DNA of 64,000 bases from UBA5794 sp963714375 (GTDB lineage Bacteria; Actinomycetota; Acidimicrobiia; Spongiisociales; UBA5794), in assembly GCA_963714375.1 (NCBI GenBank), contig CAVQOG010000003.1, positions 372,001-436,000 on the forward strand. The letters are read 5' to 3'. Of the stretch, positions 37,572 to 46,534 are shown piece after piece (position 1 is the stretch's first letter; each line of letters begins with the position of its first letter). Under the pieces are notes generated by a model, which saw only the letters and a program-made list of their open reading frames with translations, was not told where the DNA came from and searched no databases. The translations under genes were made by a program, and so were the position numbers.

Positions 37572-37830
37572 GACCCGTCTCGTGAGGGATCTTGTCGCAA
37601 GGATCGAGGCGGTCGCTGCCCAAGAGTCCGCACCGCATGTCGAGTCTGTTCGGATCGAGATTGGTGCACTCAGCCACGTGACCGCCGATTCACTCACGTC
37701 TCAGTTCGAGTTGGCTGCCAAAGGCTCAGTCGCCCAGAATGCAGAACTCGACATCGTCCAGTCCGATGACCCTTCGGCACCCGATGCCATCGACGTCAGG
37801 CTCGTGTCGATCGTCGTTGGAGACATCTGA
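37564..37830 (+). CDS. hypA: HypA-like nickel chaperone without zinc finger
   Basis: 88 residues from ATG 37564. The N-terminus MHETRLVRDLV keeps the MHE nickel-binding motif, and VRIEIGALSHVTADSLTSQFELAA matches HypA. The usual CxxC...CxxC zinc finger (about residues 70-95 of a normal 113-residue HypA) is missing: no Cys occurs and the strand before it runs directly into the C-terminal DVRLVSIVVGDI. The finger seems deleted cleanly rather than truncated at the end. Confidence 0.82.
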   Translation: MHETRLVRDLVARIEAVAAQESAPHVESVRIEIGALSHVTADSLTSQFELAAKGSVAQNAELDIVQSDDPSAPDAIDVRLVSIVVGDI

Positions 37831-37832
37831 CT

Positions 37833-38066
37833 ATGTGTGTTGCAACCCCGGGACGCATTGTGTCGATCGGCCAGCCATCGACCGCATCGGTGCCCGCCGA
37901 GGTTGTCTTTTCCGACCGCACCCTCACCGTGAATCTGGTCATGGTTCCCGACGCGGTTGTTGGCGACTACATCGTGGTGCATTCCGGGTATGCGATCAGA
38001 ATCACACATGAACCAATCACTCCGGGCGGGATCGCGTGCGAAGTACCCGGTGTCGTCGACGGCTGA
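37833..38066 (+). CDS. hypC: HypC-family hydrogenase maturation chaperone
   Basis: 77 residues beginning MCVATPGRIVSI, the Met-Cys start required for HypC to work with HypD and the large subunit. DYIVVHSGYAIRITHEP is the second family block. It begins 2 bases after hypA stops. hypB, hypD, hypE and hypF are not in the window and must be elsewhere for an active enzyme. Confidence 0.88.
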   Translation: MCVATPGRIVSIGQPSTASVPAEVVFSDRTLTVNLVMVPDAVVGDYIVVHSGYAIRITHEPITPGGIACEVPGVVDG

Positions 38067-38104
38067 ACTCGTTTTGGACGAGTTCACCAATGTTCGCCGA
38101 CGGT

Positions 38105-39685
38105 CTAGAAACATCCCAAGAGACTGTGGACGGTCACGGCCGTCATCGTTGTGGATTGATTCCCTGCAAGATCCGTCGCTTTGAGCGTGACAGCAATCGA
38201 CTCGCTTGACGAATCGAGGACCGTTGGATAGTCGAACGGCCCGAAGGTTGTCTGATAAAGGCCCCCGACGCCATTCATGGTGACCGTGGACGAACCCTGC
38301 GATGTAGTCCACGATGCGGTGACAGACGCTACGCCGCTGTGACCGTCGATCACCGAAACTGCGATTGTCGAGCTACTCGGCGTGCCCGGTGGGCATACGT
38401 TCACGCCGAAGTCGAGTTCGTAGATATCCGTTTGGGACACCGAGGCGGGATGCATGACTGGTGGGGTTGTGTCCGGCGCGGCCGTCGTCGTGGTCGGTGG
38501 GACAGTTGTCGGTGGGACAGTTGTCGCGGGGACGGTTGTCGCGGGAACAGTTGTGACGGGCGCGGCGGTTGTTGGAGCCTGGGTGGGAATCGGATCGTCA
38601 GGAATCGACCGATCCGGTGCCGAGTCGTTGAGCGGGGCTCCTGGTAAGTGTGGCGCAACATCCGAGTCCTCCTCTGCGGGGCCGAGCCCTTCTGGCGCGC
38701 CGAGGGTCGACTGAGTGGCATCGACTGTCGGCATCGCTTGGGTATCCCTCCCACTGTTTGCGGCGATCACCGCCACCGTGGCGACACCGAACGCCACAAA
38801 GACGAGCACCGCTCCAGCGACAAACCATCTTCGCCACCGTCGGGGCCCCTGGATCGTATTCGTCCGATCCGAAACACTCGACCACACAGCGCTCTTCACT
38901 CCGGCTGGCACCGGAACAGCCGCAAACGCTGCAAAGATCTGCATCGGCGCGACGAGCGTCTTGCGCCGCTCATCGCATTCCTCGCATGCGTTCACATGCC
39001 GGTCCACCGATTTACGAAGCCGCGGCGTGACAGGAGGCACGGGTTGAGCGGCAACAAGTTGCGCAAGAACGTCGCAGTCGTCCGACCCCTTTCGGACAAG
39101 AAGGTACGTGGCGATCGCACCCGCTGCGCGTTCTTTCGTGCGGTTGAGACGGGTGTACGCGCTCCCCTTCGTAATCCCAAGTACTTCTGCGATCTCTGCG
39201 CTCGACAACCCTTGCCGCACATGAAGATCCAGAACGGTATAGGTGTCAGCATCAAGGGACTCAGCTGCCTCCCACACGAGGGCGGCGGAATCCTCAAATT
39301 CGGCGACGGCGACAGGGTTGTCCATCATGTCCTCGGACGGCTTTCCGAGGAGCGGGTTGATCCTTGTCGTTTCCTCTGGCTCGAGGGTCGATATCGACGT
39401 CTCGCGGCGAGTTGATCGAAAGTGTGCGACGGCCTCGCGTCGAACAATGCTGTACATCCATGGCCTGAAGGCTTCGGGGTCCCGGAGCTGACCGAGGCGC
39501 TCGTGAGCCTTGATGAATGAATCCTGGACGATGTCCGCAGCGGCGTGTTTGTCCTTGACTGCTCTCGCAGCAAAGTCGAACAGCCGATCAAAGTAGCGAC
39601 CGTAGAGGCCCTCAAGGCCTGAGGGGTCTCCGGACAACGCAAGGGCAACGAGTTGGGTGTCGGTTGCAGTGGTCGTGTTCGCCAT
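38105..39685 (-). CDS. fused ECF sigma factor / anti-sigma / exported Ig-like sensor
   Basis: 526 residues in one frame. Sigma region 2 about 20-90 (ADIVQDSFIKAHERL, FRPWMYSIVRREAV), region 4 about 135-190 (GLSSAEIAEVLGITKGSAYTRL), a zinc-anti-sigma-like segment about 225-245 (HVNACEECDERR), a transmembrane helix about 287-309, a Pro/Thr-rich stalk (about 350-400, with repeated TTVPATTVP), then an exported beta domain of about 120 residues (DGHSGVASVTASW, LKATDLAGNQS) that looks Ig-like. Sigma and its regulator are usually separate genes; here signal and sigma are joined. DNA targets unknown. Confidence 0.85.
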   Translation of the reverse strand: MANTTTATDTQLVALALSGDPSGLEGLYGRYFDRLFDFAARAVKDKHAAADIVQDSFIKAHERLGQLRDPEAFRPWMYSIVRREAVAHFRSTRRETSISTLEPEETTRINPLLGKPSEDMMDNPVAVAEFEDSAALVWEAAESLDADTYTVLDLHVRQGLSSAEIAEVLGITKGSAYTRLNRTKERAAGAIATYLLVRKGSDDCDVLAQLVAAQPVPPVTPRLRKSVDRHVNACEECDERRKTLVAPMQIFAAFAAVPVPAGVKSAVWSSVSDRTNTIQGPRRWRRWFVAGAVLVFVAFGVATVAVIAANSGRDTQAMPTVDATQSTLGAPEGLGPAEEDSDVAPHLPGAPLNDSAPDRSIPDDPIPTQAPTTAAPVTTVPATTVPATTVPPTTVPPTTTTAAPDTTPPVMHPASVSQTDIYELDFGVNVCPPGTPSSSTIAVSVIDGHSGVASVTASWTTSQGSSTVTMNGVGGLYQTTFGPFDYPTVLDSSSESIAVTLKATDLAGNQSTTMTAVTVHSLLGCF

Positions 39686-40038
39686 TTCGGTGTCCTCAAG
39701 TCGATGATACGAGTCGATCCATGTTCAGGGCAAGGTGCGAGTTCGCAGTTGGAATCGTCGACGCCGCTCGTGCTGTGACCCAGAGACGCGCATGCGATTC
39801 GGCTGTTGATCCTTGCCACGGTCTGTCTCCTTCGGCGCGTCGATGGCGCTTGCCCCGACACCCATGAGACGCGCTCACGTAGGAGTTCTTACAAGGTTCA
39901 GCGCGAGCAGCTCACTGTCCCGCCTCGAGACGGTCGATCGGCCCCTCCGCGACGCGGCGAAGAGGTGTCTTGAGGGGCCAGACTCGATCGTCGGTAGGGT
40001 GAGTGCAGGAACGACCCGCACCGAATTGAGGAGCACAC
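39686..40038. other. 353-bp intergenic region between divergent genes
   Basis: Holds the divergent promoters of the sigma-fusion gene (minus) and the YCII gene (plus). Only short shadow frames are present. No palindrome, known promoter or RNA was recognised. Confidence 0.4.
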
Positions 40039-40398
40039 ATGAGCCGGTACCTGTTGTCCGTACACACGGTCGAAGGAGAAGCTCGCGAACAGACACCTGA
40101 AGAGATGCAGTTGTTCATGGAACGGGTACATGCACTCGAAGCCGAGATGAGAGCAGCAGACGCCTTCGTCTTCACCGGAGGTCTGCACGGTGCAGACCAG
40201 GCGAGGGTCGTGCACCGAACGGACAGCAACACTGTGGTAACGGACGGACCATTCGCCGAGACGAAGGAACACATCGGTGGTTTCTACGTCATCAACGCCG
40301 TGGATCTCGATGCGGCCGTCGCATGGGCTGCCAAGGTCGTGGACGCGATCCAACGCCCGATTGAGGTTCGCCAGTTCTTCGACATGTCGGAGGGTTGA
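40039..40398 (+). CDS. YCII-related (DGPF) protein
   Basis: 119 residues. The NTVVTDGPFAETKEHIGGFYVI block is the DGPF signature, and the whole protein shows the ferredoxin-like alpha/beta fold of YCII. GAGGAG precedes the ATG. In actinobacteria such genes often pair with ECF sigma-factor genes (SigJ/ECF41-like or ECF42); here the sigma fusion gene lies divergently upstream, which fits a link but does not prove it. Confidence 0.82.
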   Translation: MSRYLLSVHTVEGEAREQTPEEMQLFMERVHALEAEMRAADAFVFTGGLHGADQARVVHRTDSNTVVTDGPFAETKEHIGGFYVINAVDLDAAVAWAAKVVDAIQRPIEVRQFFDMSEG

Positions 40399-40458
40399 CC
40401 CGAGAACCGCTGAAACCTCGTGGCTCTCCACTGCCACCCTTTTGCCTAACGTTGTACC

Positions 40459-42015
40459 GTGCACACCGTCTTCTTCAATGGGTCGATCTGGACCGGAACC
40501 AACGAGAGACCCGATTGGGTAGCCGTTGACGGATCGCGTATCGTTTCGATGGGAAATGGTGCTCCTCCAGAAGGCGAGCAGTTCAATCTCGACGGGCGAT
40601 GCCTGTTGCCGGGATTCCAGGATGCCCATGTGCACCCACCGATGGGCGGTCTCGCAATGATCCGGTGCGACCTCCATGACGTGGATCCTGCCGACTACGT
40701 GGCGACAATCGGCGCCTACGCGGGCTCACACCCGGAAGCGACATGGGTGCTCGGCGGAGGGTGGCCCATGAACGCGTTCTCCGGAGGCATCCCTCACCGC
40801 CGAGCGCTCGATGCAGTTGTTCCGGATCGACCAGTGCTCCTGCATTCGAGCGAAGGGCATGCAGCGTGGGTCAACACACGTGCACTGGCCATGGCCGGCA
40901 TCGACCATTCGACTCCCGACCCATCCAGTGGACGGATCGAAAGGGACCCAGACGGAACTCCGAATGGAACCCTTCAAGAAGGAGCGGTGGATCTGGTCGA
41001 GAAGTTCTCCCCGACCGACACGGTGGCCGATGTCGTCCAAGCAATTCTTGTAGCTCAGACCTACTTGATCAGCCTCGGTATCACGGGATGGCAGGACGCT
41101 TGGGTCCGTCCCGTCGACCACGCCTCATATCGTCTGCTGGCCCACGACGGTCGGCTCAAAGCACGCGTCTTTGGATCGCTGTGGTGGGACCGGGAGCGGG
41201 GAGCCGACCAGCTCGATGACCTGATCGCCAAGACCGCCGAAGGAACTCCGAACTACCGACCCGGTGGTATCAAGCTCATGGTTGATGGCGTCATCGAGAA
41301 CGGCACGGGTGCGATGTGTTCGCCCTACGTCGGAACGGATGACCACGGGCTGACCTTTCTTGATCGGGAAACCCTCATAACCATCGTCCCGCGCATCATG
41401 GCCGCGGGGATCCAGCCCCATTTCCACGCCATAGGCGACTGCGCTATCCGGAGTGCGCTCGATGCTGTTGAGGCCGGCAACAAGGCAGATGTCGAAGCGG
41501 TGCGACCACACATCGCCCACATTCACGTCATCGACCCGGTCGATGTCCCTCGCTTCGCCTCGCTCGGTGTGGCGGCGAACGCACAGGCTTTGTGGGCGTG
41601 TCGGGACGCGACCATGACCGACCTGACCATCCCGCGACTCGGATCGAAGAGGGCGACGTGGCAGTATCCGTTCCGGTCGCTCGTCGATAGTGGTGCCCGT
41701 TTGGCTGCCGGGTCGGACTGGTCAGTATCGACGGCCGATCCGTTTGCCCAGATGGCCGTGGCCGTGGAACGTGCGACGGCGGACGCACCGGACCCGCTCC
41801 TCCCAGAACAGGCGTTGACCCGAATCGAGATTCTCCGGGCATTCACCTCGGGTTCGGCATGGGTGAACCACGATGAGACCCGTTCAGGAACGATCAAAGT
41901 TGGCAACGTTGCCGACCTTGTGGTCTCATCCGACAGTCCACTCACCGCGACCGATCTGGGATCGGTACGAACAGAAGCGACGTTGATCTGCGGCGAAACG
42001 GTCTATCAGCGCTAG
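40459..42015 (+). CDS. YtcJ-like amidohydrolase, cytoplasmic
   Basis: 518 residues, full-length YtcJ/COG1574 type: FQDAHVHPPMGG (metal His pair), GGIKLMVDGVIENGTGAM (Lys), FHAIGDCAI, RPHIAHIHVID and LAAGSDWSVSTADPF with the metal Asp. No signal peptide, unlike the lipoprotein relative at 24406. Substrate unknown. GTG 40459 has no clear ribosome site, so a leaderless or GTG-initiated message is possible. Confidence 0.85.
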   Translation: MHTVFFNGSIWTGTNERPDWVAVDGSRIVSMGNGAPPEGEQFNLDGRCLLPGFQDAHVHPPMGGLAMIRCDLHDVDPADYVATIGAYAGSHPEATWVLGGGWPMNAFSGGIPHRRALDAVVPDRPVLLHSSEGHAAWVNTRALAMAGIDHSTPDPSSGRIERDPDGTPNGTLQEGAVDLVEKFSPTDTVADVVQAILVAQTYLISLGITGWQDAWVRPVDHASYRLLAHDGRLKARVFGSLWWDRERGADQLDDLIAKTAEGTPNYRPGGIKLMVDGVIENGTGAMCSPYVGTDDHGLTFLDRETLITIVPRIMAAGIQPHFHAIGDCAIRSALDAVEAGNKADVEAVRPHIAHIHVIDPVDVPRFASLGVAANAQALWACRDATMTDLTIPRLGSKRATWQYPFRSLVDSGARLAAGSDWSVSTADPFAQMAVAVERATADAPDPLLPEQALTRIEILRAFTSGSAWVNHDETRSGTIKVGNVADLVVSSDSPLTATDLGSVRTEATLICGETVYQR

Positions 42016-42034
42016 CAGCCGATGCCCTTGCCGG

Positions 42035-43744
42035 CTAAGCGATGGATCGGACCTTGCTGGTCGCGGCGGCCGCTCGACGCTCGGCGGGATCGTGCGTAAC
42101 GCGGCCGGGTAGTGTGACTGAGAAGCATGCACCTCCGAGGATTTCGGACGTCCGATACGCCGATGAGCCGCCATGAGCCTGCGCAATCGCACTGACAACG
42201 GCCAGCCCGATCCCTGATCCGGGGACGGCCGCGTTCAGACGGTTCGGACCGCGTTCGAACCGATCCCACACCCGCACCTCGTAGCGCCGAGGTAGACCCC
42301 GACCGTCATCGTGGACCTCGAATCTGACATCTGCCCCATCTGCCACCACCCGCAACAACTGCTTGGGGCCGCCGTAGCGGGAGGCGTTCGTGAGGAGATT
42401 GACCAGAACCTGTTGCATCCGCGCTCGGTCCACGAATGCAACCAGGTCGGGTTCCACATCGATACCGACCGTCTCGGAGCCAATACCAGACGCGCGGATC
42501 GATGCCACTGCGAGATCGTCGACAAGGACTGGCTCGACATCGAGTTTGAGACCTCCATCGGAGCCACGAGCAAGCATGATCAGGTCCGACACGATCGTTG
42601 ACATGTAGTCCGCCTGCTGGTGGATGATTGACAGCATGCTCCGTTGGTCATGGTCGAGGCGGTCACCGTCCTCGGCGAGTAGGTCAACATACCCGACGAT
42701 CGCAGTGAGGGGAGTCCGTAGTTCGTGCGAGATCGTGGTGACCAGCAGATCACGCTGCTCCTCGATGGTCGCTCGATTGTCCACAATCGCCACAGCCTGA
42801 CGCGCGATGACCAGCAGTCCAACAACGATCACCGCTGACAGCAGGGTGTCATCGACAGACATGTCACCGCTGACTATCGCCTCGGTAACGAACACGCCAA
42901 GCATCCCGATTGCAGGGACGTAAGGCGCAATCAACGTCCATAACGGTGGATTTCGATCAGCGTATTCACGACCAACCGAAGGCTGACCGACGAGCGACGC
43001 AGACGCAAAGAAGAATCCGATGGCGAGAAGATTGATCCAGTACAGAGGGCTCGTGTCTTCGAATGACCCGGACTGGCCCGAGGAGAAGATCGCGATATCA
43101 CCGACAACCTGAAACAGCACTCCTCCGGTAAACAGCGCAACACGCATATCGAAGCGGTGGCGTGAGCGCCGAAGCAGAACCGACATGGCAACGGTCAGGA
43201 CAACGAGATCGAGGAAAGGGTATACCGCGCCAATGGTCCTCGTGAGGGTTGACGAATCGGCCAAGTCAGAAGTCATGTCAGCGAGCAGCAGGACCCAGAG
43301 CAGCGCCCCCGTGGACACGGCACCGATGAGTCCATCGAGAATCATGCGGACGCGCTGGAGGGTCGAGCCCTGGGAGTACGGGAGCGTCGCGGCACCAGCG
43401 ATCACCAGCACATAGGTCGCCATGAAGAAGATGTCAGTCCAACCGAAGGTTGGCGCATCTCCCTGGATGAAGAACACGGCGGCTACGACGACGACACCCA
43501 GCGCTGCGGCGCACACCCCGAGGCCGACGAGTGTCCATGCGAGCCGTTCACGCCCCGACACAGTGCGGGCACGCACGATAAAGAGACCACCCGCAAGACC
43601 GGCGCCCACTGCTACACCGAGTGCGCCGGCAGCGTCAGCGACGTCCTTGGAGCCGAAGATCGTCGCCGCCGCGCAGAGCGCGAGGAAAACGAACACCGCC
43701 TGTGCAAACCGTCCAAATCGGACGTCGGTGTTCGGGTTGTTCAT
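42035..43744 (-). CDS. membrane-bound sensor histidine kinase
   Basis: 569 residues. About nine hydrophobic helices (residues 10-305) form an integral sensor, then HisKA with H-box TTISHELRTPLTAIVGYVDLL and HATPase_c with NLLTNASRYGG, DDGRGLP and GSGIGLAVVSAIAQAHGG. The His phosphorylation site and ATP lid look intact. No response regulator is adjacent, so it is an orphan. Start ATG 43744 chosen over GTG 43768; neither has a strong site. Confidence 0.85.
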   Translation of the reverse strand: MNNPNTDVRFGRFAQAVFVFLALCAAATIFGSKDVADAAGALGVAVGAGLAGGLFIVRARTVSGRERLAWTLVGLGVCAAALGVVVVAAVFFIQGDAPTFGWTDIFFMATYVLVIAGAATLPYSQGSTLQRVRMILDGLIGAVSTGALLWVLLLADMTSDLADSSTLTRTIGAVYPFLDLVVLTVAMSVLLRRSRHRFDMRVALFTGGVLFQVVGDIAIFSSGQSGSFEDTSPLYWINLLAIGFFFASASLVGQPSVGREYADRNPPLWTLIAPYVPAIGMLGVFVTEAIVSGDMSVDDTLLSAVIVVGLLVIARQAVAIVDNRATIEEQRDLLVTTISHELRTPLTAIVGYVDLLAEDGDRLDHDQRSMLSIIHQQADYMSTIVSDLIMLARGSDGGLKLDVEPVLVDDLAVASIRASGIGSETVGIDVEPDLVAFVDRARMQQVLVNLLTNASRYGGPKQLLRVVADGADVRFEVHDDGRGLPRRYEVRVWDRFERGPNRLNAAVPGSGIGLAVVSAIAQAHGGSSAYRTSEILGGACFSVTLPGRVTHDPAERRAAAATSKVRSIA

Positions 43745-43834
43745 GGGAAGTCGGGTGGTCCGTTCCACCCAGGAGTTATCGGTCGGGTCTACTTAGGAAT
43801 GAAGGAGTTCAAGGAACCAAAGACTTCCAGCAGC

Positions 43835-45085
43835 TCAGTGGAGTTCAATGTGCCATTCAAGCGGAACGACGAGCCCCTCGATGTTTTTCTCGAGGGCGTC
43901 CATGAATCTGACAAGGTCGTCGTCAGTTTGGAACAGAGTCGTCGTAAATCGGATGCCGTCCATGCCGAGCGGTACGACCGGGAAGCCAGAAACGTTGACG
44001 TAGAACCCATCACGCATCATGCGACGTCCCAATTCGATGGCGTTTTCGGGTGTACCCACGCGGACGTACCAAAGGGGCGTTCGTTCCAGGGAAAGGGCGG
44101 GAAGCTGTCCGGCGACAAGGCGGTCTCGGACGTAGTCGATCTTGGTGAACAGCTGCTCTTCACGGACATCCCGTTCCGCGGAGAGATGGATGTCAGCTGC
44201 TGCAACCGCAGCGCCGAGTTCGGCCGGATGCACCGGACCCGAAAAAGTGAATGTTGCCCCTGCAAGCAAGACCCGCTCGGCCATCGCTTGGTTCGGGAGC
44301 ACAAGAACCGACCCCCCAGCACCCCAGGATTTCGCGAGGGACCCGATGATGATCATTCGCGGGTGATAGCCAACTTCGGTGAGAACATGCCCGATACCGT
44401 GCCGACCACGCCAACCGACACCATGAGCATCGTCGTAGTACAGGTGGAGGTTCTCGAACTCGTCGAGAAGGGGAGCTATCGCCTTGACAGGTGCGGTGTC
44501 GCCGAACATCGAATAGACGCCGTCTGCGAGGAACCAGACCCGTTTGTGGTTGCGGGCTTCCTCTGACAGGATGACATAAAGCGCTTCGACATCGTTGTGT
44601 GGGACGCTCCGAACATCGGCTCCAATGCCTCGAAGCACCCCCGCCGTCAACTGGACTGACGCATGCACCTGGTGATCGAGCAGAACAAGGTCTCCGGGAC
44701 TGACAAGTACGGGGAGCACGGAAAGATGACCAAGCGTGGTCGTGGTCGGAACCAAGATATGGCCCTGATCGAAGATCTTCCCAAGGCGATCTTCAAGATC
44801 CGTGTAGAGATCGATCGATGCATATGCAGCCGAGGACGAGAACACGGGTCCGTATTGGTCCAATGCCGCTTTTGCACCGTCGATCAGCCGCTGGTCTGTG
44901 TTCAGACCGAGGTATGCACAGGATCCGTAGTTGAGAAGGTCGCGCCCACGAACACCGATCGTCCTGCTGTCGCGGCTCTGACCTTCGACTCGCAACCGAA
45001 TGAGGCCACCACGCACAGCCATCTCGAGCCGCTCGTGAACAACTCTCAGCGCCTCTGCCCTATCGGTAGCCACTTTCGATTCCAT
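43835..45085 (-). CDS. PLP-dependent alpha-oxoamine synthase (BioF/KBL/SPT-like)
   Basis: 416 residues from ATG 45085, with AGAGGAC upstream. AOS family marks: NYGSCAYLGLNTDQRL, SSSAAYASIDLYTDLE, WFLADGVYSMFGDTAP, YYDDAHGVGWRG (Asp that binds the PLP ring nitrogen, His stacking) and GSLAKSWGAGGSV (PLP Lys). It should join an acyl-CoA (or acyl-ACP) to an amino acid, as in 8-amino-7-oxononanoate or 3-ketosphinganine synthesis. No biotin or sphingolipid genes are nearby, so the product cannot be named. Confidence 0.82.
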   Translation of the reverse strand: MESKVATDRAEALRVVHERLEMAVRGGLIRLRVEGQSRDSRTIGVRGRDLLNYGSCAYLGLNTDQRLIDGAKAALDQYGPVFSSSAAYASIDLYTDLEDRLGKIFDQGHILVPTTTTLGHLSVLPVLVSPGDLVLLDHQVHASVQLTAGVLRGIGADVRSVPHNDVEALYVILSEEARNHKRVWFLADGVYSMFGDTAPVKAIAPLLDEFENLHLYYDDAHGVGWRGRHGIGHVLTEVGYHPRMIIIGSLAKSWGAGGSVLVLPNQAMAERVLLAGATFTFSGPVHPAELGAAVAAADIHLSAERDVREEQLFTKIDYVRDRLVAGQLPALSLERTPLWYVRVGTPENAIELGRRMMRDGFYVNVSGFPVVPLGMDGIRFTTTLFQTDDDLVRFMDALEKNIEGLVVPLEWHIELH

Positions 45086-45228
45086 TTGTCCTCTTCCCCG
45101 CGCTCCAGCCATTGTGAGTAATGGGTGGGGAGCCGCGACCATACCCTCGATTCCGCCGTGATCCGGGGATTACTCGGCAGCGGCTTGGCAAAAACAGGGC
45201 ATCCCATGCGACGGCTATCTCGTGTGAC

Positions 45229-45870
45229 TCAGGATGAGACCAGGTCGGTCAGGTCGGCGGCAATTGCCTCAGGGCTGGCACCGAAGGCCCAGACGACCCG
45301 CAATACTCCCTCATCGTCGACCGCGTACAGCCACGGACTGTGTGCCACCTCAACCCGACCATCCGCCGCCTTGGTCACGCCATAATCGGCGCCAAATACA
45401 TCCGCTGCAGCTCGCAACGCTTCGTCATCCTCGGTGCGAAGTGCGTGAGCACCGGGTACGAAGTACTGGATGTAGTCAGCAAGTATCTCGTCGGTGTCAC
45501 GAGCCGGATCGACTGTGACCATGGCAACCGAGATCTCGTCCGCTGCATCGCCCATTTCGGAAAGCGCTTGCCGAACATCTGCCATCGTCGTTGGACAAAC
45601 GTCCGGGCATGAGGTGTAGCCAAAGTAGACCACAAGAACGCCACCCTCCTCAGCAATCATCTCGAACGGAACTCCCTCATTCGATACATCGGGAAGCGCT
45701 ACGTCAGACATCCGGGTCCCGAGAACGCTGTCCCCGCCAATCTCGCGAGTCAGGGACGTGTCGCGGGGCCCAAGTGTGCTCAACGGGGCATCTTGTGAGG
45801 ATTCGGAGGTACACGACACCATCGAGATCGTGACAGCGCAACCAAATGCCAAAAGCTTGATCATCGGCAC
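45229..45870 (-). CDS. Sco1/SenC copper-binding lipoprotein
   Basis: 213 residues. Signal peptide with Cys at VSC (lipobox-like), then the Sco1 thioredoxin fold: FGYTSCPDVCPTTMADV (CxxxC copper site) and VAHSPWLYAVDD with the third-ligand His. It is likely exported and delivers copper to the cytochrome oxidase CuA site or handles thiol redox. The PCuAC gene is upstream on the same strand 65 bp away, forming a copper-delivery pair. Confidence 0.88.
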   Translation of the reverse strand: MPMIKLLAFGCAVTISMVSCTSESSQDAPLSTLGPRDTSLTREIGGDSVLGTRMSDVALPDVSNEGVPFEMIAEEGGVLVVYFGYTSCPDVCPTTMADVRQALSEMGDAADEISVAMVTVDPARDTDEILADYIQYFVPGAHALRTEDDEALRAAADVFGADYGVTKAADGRVEVAHSPWLYAVDDEGVLRVVWAFGASPEAIAADLTDLVSS

Positions 45871-45935
45871 ATGTCAGGGTGATTGAGGATCATCAGCCTT
45901 CTTCGGGATGGCTGCGTTTTCGAACCGGGACACCG

Positions 45936-46370
45936 TCATTCGTCCCTTATCTCGGCGGATACCGTCTTCGCATCACCCGATGAGAAGGTCAATTCGACAT
46001 CGACAGAGTCTCCGGCCGAGAGCGGTTCCTTTACTCCCATGCACATGACGTGGTAGCCGCCTGGTTCGAGGTTCACGGTTCCATTGGCAGGAACGGCGAT
46101 ACCAGACAGCACCGGTGCCATCGACATCGTGCCGTCCGTCATCGATGTTTCGTGAAGCTCGGTCATTGTGCAGCGATCCGATGCGGCGCTTGTGAGAACA
46201 TCGTCTTGTGATCCTCCGGTGAGGATCATGTAGAACGCTGCGTTGTCGGCAGAGGACGGTGAAGGTCTTCCCCATGGATCGGCAACCGACACGGCATCGT
46301 CACCCCCACCGCAAGCGGCCGCCCCAACAGCCACGGCGAACACCAGGATGGCGACTCTGAATACCTTCAT
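45936..46370 (-). CDS. PCuAC-type copper chaperone lipoprotein
   Basis: 144 residues from ATG 46370. Lipobox VGAAAC (Cys near residue 20), then DPWGRPSPSSADNAAFYMIL and the H(M)xnM...HxM copper motif MTELHETS...MSM...GGYHVMCMGV. The family hands Cu(I) to the CuA/CuB site with Sco1, whose gene follows directly. Operon of two copper genes. Confidence 0.86.
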   Translation of the reverse strand: MKVFRVAILVFAVAVGAAACGGGDDAVSVADPWGRPSPSSADNAAFYMILTGGSQDDVLTSAASDRCTMTELHETSMTDGTMSMAPVLSGIAVPANGTVNLEPGGYHVMCMGVKEPLSAGDSVDVELTFSSGDAKTVSAEIRDE

Positions 46371-46534
46371 CGTGCTCTCGCTCCTCAAGATCGTCGCTAT
46401 GGCCATCAGTCTATTGTCAATCCATTTTCCTCAACCAACGTGCCGACGATGGGTCAAGTCGAGGCGTGTCGGCTCACCGTTGGCAGGCACCTGATGGCAG
46501 ACAATCGCCAGTTGGGCGTGCCACAATTGTTCAC

